Source of the DNA: Metarhizium brunneum
Taxonomy: Eukaryota > Ascomycota > Sordariomycetes > Hypocreales > Clavicipitaceae
DNA: 64,000 nucleotides
Direction: 5' to 3'
Assembly (NCBI RefSeq): GCF_013426205.1
Contig: NC_089423.1
Coordinates: forward strand, 7,068,001 to 7,132,000
Below the pieces are notes generated by a model. The model was not told the origin of the DNA and searched no databases. It was given only the letters and a program-made list of their open reading frames with translations. Shown piece by piece: positions 10,328-21,174 of this stretch. Every line of letters begins with the position of its first letter. The stretch's first letter is position 1. The position numbers and the translations under genes were made by a program.

Positions 10328-11845
10328 ATGCCTACTTCTCCTTCTCAACCTGCGGCCGCGAATGGGGTCGGCATGGCGCCTCAAAACCATGAGGACGATT
10401 CCATCTCACCTCCATCTCTTGCCTCCACGGGCCGCCAGAGCACCTTGATCACACCAAGAGTCCCATTGATCCCCGGATGGATGAAATTGACTCCTCTAGA
10501 CCAAATCGAGAGTCGATTCATATTGCCATTGGTGCTGGTTTTCAACATGTCCTCACCGGCTCTTGGGCGGCTCGTACTGCGAGACTTGGAGACAAGTCTT
10601 GCCAGCACCATCGGGGAGATGCCGTTTTTGGCGGCAAATGTTGTGCCGGACTGTGAAGAGCAGGGCACGATCCAACTAGAAATCTCGGATGACGCTGGCG
10701 TCTGGTTCCACTCCCAGGAGCTGCCGGAAATCGATTACTATGCACTCGAGCGCCGCGAGTTTCCGCCTGGCGAATTCCCCCTCCTGGCTTTGATGCCGGA
10801 GCCTCGCGTTCACCACGCAGAGCAAAGTCCCGTCCTCACTGTACTTGCAACGTTCATCGCCGGCGGACTGCTGCTGACGTTCAACAGCCACCACTCTGTC
10901 ATGGACGGTGCCGGGATGCTCACCTTGGCCACGACGTTTGCAAAGCACATGGCGGCGCTGTCCGGCGGTCGCTTCATCGCGCCCGGGGATGCATTTCCAG
11001 AGGAAGCTCTCGACCGATCAAACGTGTTTGGGTGTGGCGGCAAGGAAGTCGGCGATTTCCCCAACTATCGCCTGAGTCAAACGTACCGATGCGCCATGGA
11101 ACGAGAGCTGGTCGAGGCTGCCGTTTCCGGGCACCACCCCAGGCTCCCGCTGTTGCAGAAACTCAGCCTTTCGCACTGGTTCATCTCGGCGGAGTCGATG
11201 CGCGCCATGAGGGACGCTGCACTGCCGCCGTCCGAGGGACTGCCCTTGTTGACCGACAACACGATCCTGTGCGCGGTGCTGTGGCGTCACATCTCCCGAG
11301 CGCGTCGGCTATCGTGCCGGGGCATCGTTGCGAGCTCCTTTGTCAACACGGTCAATGTTCGGAGGCGGCTGGATCCCCCGCTGCCGTTGGAATATCCCGG
11401 AAATGCAGTTGTCCACGCGAAAACGTCGGCCGCCACCGCTGACGTGGAGTCGACCGAGCCCGGGATGCTGTACAAGATGGCCAGGCAAATCACCGACGCG
11501 ATTGAGTGGTGGACGTCGGAGCGAATTTGGGAGCTGGTTGGGGCCATTGAGTCCAGTGCAATGGTGAACAAGGTCGAGCCAAGCATGGACAACTTCCAAG
11601 GTCCCGACCTCGAGGTCACCAGCACTGCGGCCATGGGAGACATTTATCGTGCCGAATGGGGTTCGGGGCTGGGGAGAATCAGAGCGTTGCGCTATGCGTA
11701 CCTGCCCATCAAGGATGGCTGGGTCAACGTGTTGCCGCAGAGAACGGATGCGGGACTAGAGCTGCTCATGTGTCTGGAGAAGAGTACCTTGAGGCTCTTG
11801 AGACAGGATGAAGAGTGGCTCCGGCTGGCCAGGGAGAGTCGATGA
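10328..11845 (+). CDS. BAHD-type acyltransferase (transferase family)
   Basis: The product is 505 residues with no intron. The start in context ACCACCATGCCT is preferred to the upstream in-frame ATG at 10268. The BAHD signature HxxxDG is intact as HSVMDG, with His189 and Asp193. The second family motif, DFGWG, appears as the variant AEWGSGLG near residue 442. The fold resembles fungal trichothecene O-acetyltransferases and other enzymes that move an acyl group from CoA, or a carrier, to a hydroxyl or amine. It lies 678 bp upstream of a highly reducing PKS on the same strand. It therefore probably acylates the polyketide or releases the chain from the thioesterase-less PKS (inference). The DFGWG change is common in fungal members and need not mean loss of function. 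Confidence 0.87.
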   Translation: MPTSPSQPAAANGVGMAPQNHEDDSISPPSLASTGRQSTLITPRVPLIPGWMKLTPLDQIESRFILPLVLVFNMSSPALGRLVLRDLETSLASTIGEMPFLAANVVPDCEEQGTIQLEISDDAGVWFHSQELPEIDYYALERREFPPGEFPLLALMPEPRVHHAEQSPVLTVLATFIAGGLLLTFNSHHSVMDGAGMLTLATTFAKHMAALSGGRFIAPGDAFPEEALDRSNVFGCGGKEVGDFPNYRLSQTYRCAMERELVEAAVSGHHPRLPLLQKLSLSHWFISAESMRAMRDAALPPSEGLPLLTDNTILCAVLWRHISRARRLSCRGIVASSFVNTVNVRRRLDPPLPLEYPGNAVVHAKTSAATADVESTEPGMLYKMARQITDAIEWWTSERIWELVGAIESSAMVNKVEPSMDNFQGPDLEVTSTAAMGDIYRAEWGSGLGRIRALRYAYLPIKDGWVNVLPQRTDAGLELLMCLEKSTLRLLRQDEEWLRLARESR

Positions 11846-12523
11846 ACCGGTGCTCGCCTGGGTGTGAGCGATTTCTCTCACTCTTGCTTTGAATGTCGCG
11901 CATCATCTATCCTCTGATGAACAGCGCGGCTGGCCAGTTTCAACCTTTTGACATCAACGATTTTGGCGTCTGGCCATTACGTCATGTTTGCTTGTTCAAC
12001 TGACAGAAGCAGCCTCGTCTGACTTTTGCGGCACCCTGTATTACAGTATATTACGTTGTATTTTCATATAGTCAAGACGGAATGTGTTTCTTATTATCCT
12101 CCGTCTGCTGGAAACGATTTCTGCAATCTCACAACAATAACATGCTTCCGCCCGACCTCGTGTCTGCTTTTTCCAGCTGAGAAACACCTTGTCAAGGTTT
12201 CACCCTTCCATATCTCATTTGTCTCATTACCCCTGAATCAAGACGCGATGCCAATATCAGGGGGGGCTGGCGGTGCCGACATCTCCTCGATCAGCAGTTG
12301 TCGTGTCTCGCAATGAGACAACTAAAGCTGTGTCAGACAACGCAAGTGGACTGTTTCCTCCGCGAACAGACCGTCCTCCGCGTGACACTCTGTCTGCAAC
12401 CAAATGTCAGTAGCGCTGCCTTATTGGCATATGGTATAATATGCAGCCGCCCCAGCAGAGGCACATGTCGATTCGTTTTGGCAAACCAGACTCTGACAGA
12501 AAACTTGACAGTTACTACCCACA
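11846..12523. other. Spacer between acyltransferase and PKS
   Basis: A 678-bp same-strand spacer that includes the acyltransferase 3' region and the PKS promoter. No gene is seen. Confidence 0.5.
12435..12441 (+). promoter_or_regulatory. TATA-like element of PKS gene
   Basis: TATAATA lies about 83 bp upstream of the PKS ATG. Confidence 0.35.
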
Positions 12524-15500
12524 ATGTCAGGCCGGCTCTCTTCCCATGCGAGCGGCACAGACGGCGATGGTCTCATGCCGATCGCCGTTGTGGGAATGTC
12601 CTGCCGCCTCTCAGGTATTGCCACGAGCCCGGAAGGCCTTTGGCAGATGCTGGCAAGGGGCTTAACGGGATGGTCAAGCAACGGGAGCAGCCGCTTCCAA
12701 ATGAATTCCTTCTGGCACCCGCAGTCTGACTTGAACGCTTCGGTGAGTCGAGCTCTGCCATGAAAGCTGCCGCCGCCCCCTTTCCACTAACAGGCTATAG
12801 TTCAACGCAAGAGGCTTCCACTTGATCAAGCAGGATCCCGCATTGTTTGATAATTTGTTCTTTGGGGTCACCAACATTGAGGCCAGGGCCATCGATCCTC
12901 AGCAACGAATGCTGCTTGAAGTAGCATACGAAGCGTTCGAGACGGCGGGAATCACGATGCAGAATGTCAAAGGCTCAGATACAGGGGTATATTGCGCGGT
13001 TTCACATCACGACTATGACAAGATCCTAGGCAGGGATCCCGAGTTATCCCCAGGGTGAGATTCTTGACGTGAGGGTTTTTTTCATCAGATGTTGACATTG
13101 GACAAGATACCGATTTACCGGAACTGGACCTGCGCTCGTTTCCAACCGCATTTCCTACGTGCTTGATTTGCACGGGCCAAGTATCACTCTTGATACAGCA
13201 TGTTCCGGTGGACTGGTTGCGGTTCATGAAGCCTGTAAAGCCATCCGGGCGGGAGACGTGGCGCAAGCACTAGTCGGTGGCACGAACTTGATTCTCGATC
13301 CAGACCAGGTCAATATCATATCTTCAATGGAGTAAGTGCTCCTGAGCTCAAAGAAGAGGGACGACGATTTAATTGTGCGACAGCTTCCTCTCTCCCCACG
13401 GCCGCTGCTACGCGTTCGATTCCCGTGCCGATGGTTTTGGAAGGGGTGAAGGCGTGGCTGCTGTCGTGCTGAAGCGCTTAGACATGGCCCTTGGTGACGG
13501 CGACCCGATTCGGGCTGTCATTCGTGGTAGCAACGTTTGCTCGGATGGTCGCACGCCTGGAGTCACAATGCCATCTTCCGACATCCAGAGGAGAATGATT
13601 CAGAGAGCCTACCAACAGGCAGGCCTAGACCCGAGGGATACCACCTATGTGGAAGCACATGGTTCGTTTCTGGTTGCCATGCCTTGATGCAGAAATGACT
13701 GACTCGGCGAGCAGGAACTGGAACCAAGGCCGGAGACAAGGCCGAAGCGACTGCTCTCCATGAGACCTTTTGCAAGGCAAGGCAAGAGGGAAATAGACTG
13801 TTTGTCGGAAGCGTCAAGGGTAATGTGGGCCATACAGAGAGTGTGGCCGGATTGGCCGGTCTGATCAAGACGGTTTTGATGCTCGAGAAAAAGATGATAC
13901 CCCCCAATGCCACGTTCATGAAACCAAACAGCGACATTCCATTGGAAAGCTGGGGCATGGAAGTGCGTCTTCAGACTCTCACAGAAGCCCCTTTACTATC
14001 CTGTCAAGCTGGGACTGATGCATTGTGTGCAGGTGCCTAAAAGGATGCTCCAGTGGCCGGACAATGCCACTCGCCGCGCCTCAGTCAACAGCTTTGGGTA
14101 TGGAGGTACAAACGCCCACGTTATCCTGGATGCGGCCGACGATTACCTCGACAATATGAAGCACATGTGCCCCCCAGTCGCTATTCGAGCTTGCGAGGGT
14201 AAAGTCAACGGAGACTTGGCACACGAAGTGGCAGAAGTTACGGAAACAAGTAGTCTCGCCATGACCATAATTGTTTCAAACCCAACGGAAGCAGAACCGA
14301 CGACGACGCACGTCCATGGCCATTCGACTCTACAACACAGGAGGAGCCTGAAAGCTTCACCCACCAACGCCATGACGCGACCACGCCTCTTTCCCTTGTC
14401 GCACGATCAGGAAGGGGGCGTGGCGAAATTAGCGGCCAATTTCAAGCGCTTTATTTTGGACAAGCTGCCTGATACGAATGAATCTCTGGATAGTCTTGCC
14501 TTCACTCTATCGGATCGGCGGTCTGTCCACAGGTTTCGTTGGTGTGTAGCCGCATCCAGTCGTGACGAACTTGTGGATGGACTTGAACACATAGTCGAGG
14601 GCACGGATCGGGCCCTACAACAAGCTGAAGAGCGAAAAATATGCTTTGCTTTTACAGGTATAGTCGTGATGAGGATATGCAAACTTTTGCACACAAGAGT
14701 CTAACACCACGTAGGTCAGGGTGCTCAATGGGCAGGCATGGGCCGCGAATTGCTGGCCGCATACCCTGTATTTGCCAAGTCCATGGAGCGCTCAGAAAAG
14801 TATCTCACCCACCTCGGTGCTGACTGGCGGCTTCTCGCCGAGCTGGATAAACCATGGGAAACGTCTCGAATCAACGAAGCCGCCCTGTCACAGCCTTGCT
14901 GCACCGCCATCCAGATTGGACTCGTCGACTTGCTCGAGACGTGGGGAATTCGACCAGCCTTGGTGTGCGGACACTCGAGCGGAGAAATTGCGGCGGCATA
15001 TGCAGCTGGCATCATGACAGCACAGGATTGTCTGAAAGTCGCCTATTTTCGTGGCCATCTGGTGAAGCGGCTGAAGGAGAAGAAACCCGAGCTTTCCGGC
15101 GGCATGCTTGCTGTTGGACTGTCGGTAGGCGAGGCGCAAAAATATCTTGACAATGACGCCACTTGCGAAAAGGTCGTCGTGGCGTGCGTCAACAGTCCTG
15201 CCAGTATCACCTTGTCCGGAGATGAAGCAGTGTTGAGCAGCATTCAAGAGACGCTCGCCGCCAGAGGCGTTTTCAACCGCAAGCTGGCGGTTGACGTGGC
15301 CTACCATTCGCACCATATGAACATGATTCTGGAAGAATACCTGCACGCCATTCAGGACATCAAACCTTTACACTGCGGGCAGCATGTCCAAATGGTATCT
15401 TCTGTGACGGGCAGGGCCGTTCAAGGCGAGGAGCTGAATGCGACGTATTGGGGTAGAAACCTGACATCTCCCGTTCTCTTTGCCGATGCTCTGGCCGAGA

Positions 15501-18500
15501 TCTTTGACACGGCGCGAAAAAACGAAAAGCGAAGCAACATGCTTGCGGTTGTCGAGGTTGGCCCTCATTCTGCACTGCAGGGTCCCATCAAACAGACCAT
15601 CAAGGCGTCCAAAACAGCGGGATCCATCAGCTATCACTCGGTGCTCTCACGGAAGCAAGACGCAAGTAGGACTGCCGTGGCCTTGGCTGCAAGTCTGTTC
15701 GTCAATGGAGCAACCGTCGATTTTGGTCGAGTCAACGATCCGCATGGCGACGCCAAAAAGAACGTCTTGACCAACTTGCCAACGTACAATTGGCATCACA
15801 ATACCACGCACTGGGTCGAGTCCCGCCGGAGCGCTCAATATAGACACAGAAAATTTCCCAAGCACGATCTTGTTGGAGTGCCCAGCAGCGACAGCATACC
15901 CAGCGAACCGACATGGCGCAACTACATCCGCCTCAGGGAATTGCCTTGGCTCAAGGGCCATTGCATTGGTGGCAACACCATTTTCCCAGCCGCTGGCTAT
16001 GTGACCATGGTTTTGGAAGCCCTGAAGCAACAAATCCTCGGTGGCGGAAACCCCTGGAAGAAGATGCGTATCAAATTTCGCCAAGTTCATTTTGGTCGGG
16101 CGCTCCTCGTTGCCGACGATTCTGTGGGCGTAGAGACATTCGTCACCATTCGACCTTTTACGTACACGGCACGAGAATCTTCGGCTTCGTGGAACGAGTT
16201 TCGGATATTTTCCGTGTCTGTCAATGGAGAATCAACAGAGCATAGTCGGGGTCTGGTGACTGCCATCAGTCCTTTGCCCAACCAAGACCATGAGAATATG
16301 ACGGATGCCGAGTCTCTTGCGTTTATTGAACAAGTTTCCGAGAAAGCTCGCATAGTACTCCCCCCGAAGCAGCTATACAAGGAGCTCAGAGACGTGGGTA
16401 TTGAGTATAGCCACCCGTTCAATGGCCAAGAGCACATTCGAGCATCCGAGTCCGCATCGACCTGTCGAATCAAGATTCCAGATATCGAGGCTCTTATGCC
16501 TTTGCATTACCAGCAACCTCATTGCATCCACCCAGCAACATTGGATGTCTGTTTCCAAGCAGCCTTCTCGGCCATGAAGGTCGGAGACAATCTTCGGGGT
16601 ACATTTGTCCTCGGCGGGTTTGACGACCTTGAAATCTCGAGTGAGATTCCGTCGCAGCCTGGAAAGCACATGTCCGTCGCGGCATCTCTTCGAGGCCTTG
16701 GCCACTCCAATTTCGCATCCGATTCAGTCATCTCGAGCTCCGACGACGGAAAATCAGAAGTCTTCATAAAGATCAAGGGGCTCATCCTTGCCAGGACAAG
16801 TGGACCATCTCGGCAGACTTCTTCACAGCATCTGGCTGGAGAATCCCTGTGCCATCGGCTAGAGTGGTCCCTTGACCCGACTTGCGCCGAGCCTCACAGC
16901 ATCATCAAGCGTTGCCTTCTCGACCCGGACGTGTTGGTGGCTGGGAGAACGAGCATGTGTGAGCAATACTGCCAAGCTGTCGTGGCAGGGGCACTAACAG
17001 AGCTCTCTCCCGACGACGAGGCAAAGATTACTGGCCACTTTTCTCAGTGGCTCCTGTGGATGAAGTCAATAAGGGCTGGAAGCTACCAGCCACTCCAGAT
17101 GGGCAACGCGCTCAACGATAAAATCAAGTCTCTTGGCATCTACGGCGAGGTCCTGGTGGACATGGCACCTCGGCTCGTAGGTATTCTTCGGGGAGACGTT
17201 GATCCCCAGGCACTCCTTCTGGAGAAGCAGCGTCTGTACCGGCTCTACACGCGCGACAACATCAAGAGGTGTCACATGCAGCTGGCCGAATATGTCAAGC
17301 TTCTTCGATTCAAAACTCCCAATCTCCGCATCCTCGAGATTGGGGCTGCAACCGCAGACGGGTCGATGCCGGTTTTGGAAGCTCTCTACAGCAACAAGGG
17401 CGTTGCAGGAGAAGCGAGGTCCGAGTCGTATACCTTGGCCTGTGCTCCGACAGCGTTCTTCCAGGACGCAGAAACGGGATGGGATAAGGCGCAAGAGTCT
17501 CTAGAGTGGAAGAGGCTTGACATGGAAATCTCACCCAAAGAACAGGGGTTTGAACTTGGCTCGTACGACCTCGTCATTGCCGCCAATGTCTTGCATGCGA
17601 CTCGCGAGATCAATGTCGCGCTGGGAAACATGAGGAGCCTGCTCAAATCAAATGGCAAGCTTGCTGTGATGGAGACGACGGCCCCAAAAATTCACGACGG
17701 AGTCATATTTGGCATGCTCCCTGGATGGTGGCTTGGAGCCACGGACGGTCGGGTGCACTCACCACTTCTCGATGCATCTGGTTGGCGTGATAGGCTCGGC
17801 CATTGTGGCTTCTCCGGAATCGACTTTGAGATGCACGACTTCGACTCGGCCGAGGACCACCAGGTCAGCGTCATGGTTTCTTCAGCAACTAGCCATCCAG
17901 AGCCATGGTGTTTGGGCATGCAAGACCCGACGAGAGGCGTGTCAACACTAGAATCCGAGTTGCCAATCTCCAAATACCCAACAAACCTGACGGGCTCGGA
18001 AGGAGGCCCTCGGCAGACCATTCTTGTGATTAGTGACGGTAAAGAGAGCAGACTTGCAGACCATGTAGCCGAGCTATTGACCTCTGTCGAGTCCAGCGTC
18101 CACGCTGAGAAGACCATGTTGGCTGAGGCGCAGGTTTCGCCTGGTCAGCTGGCCGTGGTGCTGCTCGAGGCAGTCCATCCGTTCCTGGCGACATGCTCTC
18201 AAGCGGATTGGGGAAAAGTCCGGCATATCCTTTCCAACGCAGACGGTGTTTTATGGGTCAGTTGTGGCGGCGCCGTCGAAGGCACGAATCCTCTCCAGTC
18301 GCTCATCGTGGGCCTAACGCGCTGCCTGCGATCCGAAGACCAGCACAGAAAGGTCGTCACGCTGGATCTCGAGCCGAATCACGGGTCGGGGCTCGAGACC
18401 GCAGAGCAGATTCGCAGAGTCTATCATCATGTATTCGGTCCACATGGTCCGCCAGCCTCTGCCTTGCCGGAATTTGAATACGCCATCCGCAATGGAGAGA

Positions 18501-20878
18501 TACTGATTCCTCGCTTGATGTGTAACAGTCCCGTGAATGAATATGTCCAAGACAGCGTTTCGAGCTACCACCCTCGACACGAGCAGGGAATGAAACCAGG
18601 CCGTGCCTTGAGCCTGAAGATCCACGAACCTGGGCTTCTCAACACACTCTACTGGGCCGACTCGGAGCGGCACGCGCGGAGCGTCGGAGCCGAAGAAGTC
18701 CGGGTGGATTTGCAATACGTCTCTCTCAACTTCAAAGACATCATGATCGCCATGGGACAACTAGAAGGGCACACGGCCATGCTGCTGGAAGGGAGCGGCA
18801 AGGTTGTCGAGGTTGGTGAAGCACTCCGTCATCAGTACTCTGTCGGTGACTTGGTCTTCGCCACCGATCCAGACGGTGTCGCCACGACCAGCGTCATTAA
18901 CAAGTGCAACGTTCATCACATACCCAGGAAGCTGTCCATGGAAGTCGCAACCGCTATTTCTCTCGCCTATGCAACGGCTCTGTATTCGCTGAGGAATGTT
19001 GCCAATCTCCAAGAGGGAGAGTCCATTTTGATTCATTCCGGAGCAGGCGCAGTTGGCCAAGCCGCCATCTCCCTGGCTCAATATCTCAACGCTGGCGAAA
19101 TATACGTCACGGTGGGGAGTGCGGACAAGAGGGCCCTCATAAGAGAACGCTTCGACATCCCAGACGACAAGATATTCTCCAGTCGCGGTCTCAGCTTCTA
19201 CCATCAGATTCTTCGCAGGACAAATGGTGATGGTGTCGATGTCATTCTCAACTCGCTCAGCGGCGAGGCGTTGCAAAAAAGCTGCTCCCTGCTCGCGCCG
19301 TTTGGACGGTTTGTCGAGATTGGTAAGAAAGATGTCATCTCCAACGCGAGGCTTGAAATGGCGTCTTTGGAAAGCAACGCCACATTTACTACCGTTGATT
19401 TGACGCTGCTTGCAAAGAGGAAGCCTCTTGTTCACCAAGAGCTCTACCGCACCATCTTTGAGCTCGTTGGCCAGGACAGGATCAAAGTTTTGAGCCCTAT
19501 AACGGTCAGTCCTGTCTCCGAGCTGGAGACTTCATTTAGGCTGATGCAGGCTGGAAAACACGTGGGCAAACTACTGCTCCAGTTGGACCCGGACATGGCA
19601 ATTTCCGTACGTGCACATCGTCCCATCTTGATAAACGTTTTTGCTGACTTGGGCTTGCAGGTCCAACCTCCACGGCCACCGACTCCTCGGCTGAAAGGGG
19701 ATTGCTCTTACCTGGTCGTGGGAGGAACCGGCGGCCTTGGTAGAGCCACCATGAAGCATTTTGCGAGTCTCGGGGCCAAGCACATTTTTACCTTGTCCCG
19801 ATCTGGTTCCGACAGTCCAATTATGAGAGAACTGGTGGAAGAGATGCGTCTTGCCGGTGTTTGTGTTGTCGTGTTCAAGGGCAGCGTCACAGACACGGTC
19901 GCGATTGAGTCGATCAAGGAGCAGGCCAGAGAATTCCCCATCAGAGGTGTTGTCCAAGGAGCAATGGTGCTGCAGGTACGTGCTCAACCGTCTTTCACAA
20001 CAGTGGAGATTTCTAATGGGAAACAGGACTCTCGCGTGGACAATATGAGCTACGAGCAGTGGCGGGCTGCAATGGAACCGAAAGTTGTGGGAACAATGAA
20101 TTTGCACCGCGTGTTCGGAGACACTCTAGACTTCTTCATCCTCCTTTCGAGCAGTGCAGGAATCATTGGCTCGTATGCTCAGGGCAACTATTCCGCTGGC
20201 AATACGTTTCAAGATTCCCTCGCTCGCCACAGGGCATCGCTCGGTCTGCCAGCTCGCTCCATCGACGTTGGCTCCGTGGAAGGGGAAGGGTACACGGCAA
20301 ATAACGAAGCGGCCGCGGAATTCGTCTCCCGCCAAGGACTGCAGCCGTACAAGGTCAAGGAGTTCCTGGCCACAATCAATGAGGCGATATGGAATCCCTT
20401 TCCATCCGGGCCCTCGGCAGCGCAGCTGATTTGCGGCACGAGGAGAGCCGATCCAAGTTCCCAAGCCAAAGAAGCAGCTCTGCAACGTCCAGATCCCAAA
20501 TTCTCCCACATATGGACGAAGCCCCATCGCCAGGCATCTGCCAAGGCTGACTCGAGCCATTTCAATATTCAAGCCATGTTTGAATCAGCAAAAACGGCGG
20601 ATGAAGCCGAAAAGGCGATGCAGATAGCAATCAAGCAGAAGCTTGCTCATCTGCTTGGCCTGCCAGAAAAGGACGTCAGCACGAATCGCTCCGTTGTGAG
20701 CTATGGAGTGGACTCTCTTATTGCGGTGGAGCTTCGCAACTGGATCTTGTCACAGTTGGAATCTCACGTCCAGATATTCGAGTTGATGAGTCCGATGAGT
20801 TTCGCCGAGCTGGCCAACACGGTTGCCAGAAGATCTCGGCTTGTGGCGACGGGACTTTTCGGCCATGTCAAAGTCTAG
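12524..20878 (+). CDS. Highly reducing type I polyketide synthase
   Basis: Nine exons encode 2635 residues: 12524-12742, 12801-13054, 13107-13331, 13384-13661, 13715-13962, 14033-14657, 14715-19606, 19661-19975 and 20027-20878. Domain order is KS (20-440; Cys190 in TACSGG, His325 in EAHGTG, His365 in KGNVGHTE), AT (612-930; Ser704 in GHSSGE), DH (998-1290; His1032, Asp1227), C-methyltransferase (about 1440-1640), ER (1915-2235; HSGAGAVGQ near 2057), KR (2260-2440; GGTGGLGR, Tyr2407) and ACP (Ser2582 in GVDSL). There is no thioesterase or reductase, so release needs another enzyme. The methyltransferase SAM loop reads IGAATADG instead of IGAGTGG and is probably inactive. The last two introns are multiples of three without stops; they are placed by GTACGT donors and the break in KR homology. 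The product is a reduced polyketide of unknown structure. Confidence 0.95.
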
Positions 20879-21174
20879 CGATTGCCAACGACTTGATTCA
20901 ACTAGCTAGTCGCTAGGCTGTTTCCTATCAAGAGGGACAAGAAAAAGTAAAGGTCTATTTTATCCAAGCCATTCCGTACAATCGTGCCATGTGACACACT
21001 GCCTCTATACAGAAGATGCAAGCATTCTACCCAGCAGCTACTGGGTACCGGCAAGCAGTAACAGGAAACTACACTACTACCTACGCAGCGGCACACATTA
21101 TTGTCCTTGTTCTATTCACATGCGCCAATCAATGCTCAACAGAATGATATCAGCCATTTGGCCGGCTACACGCC

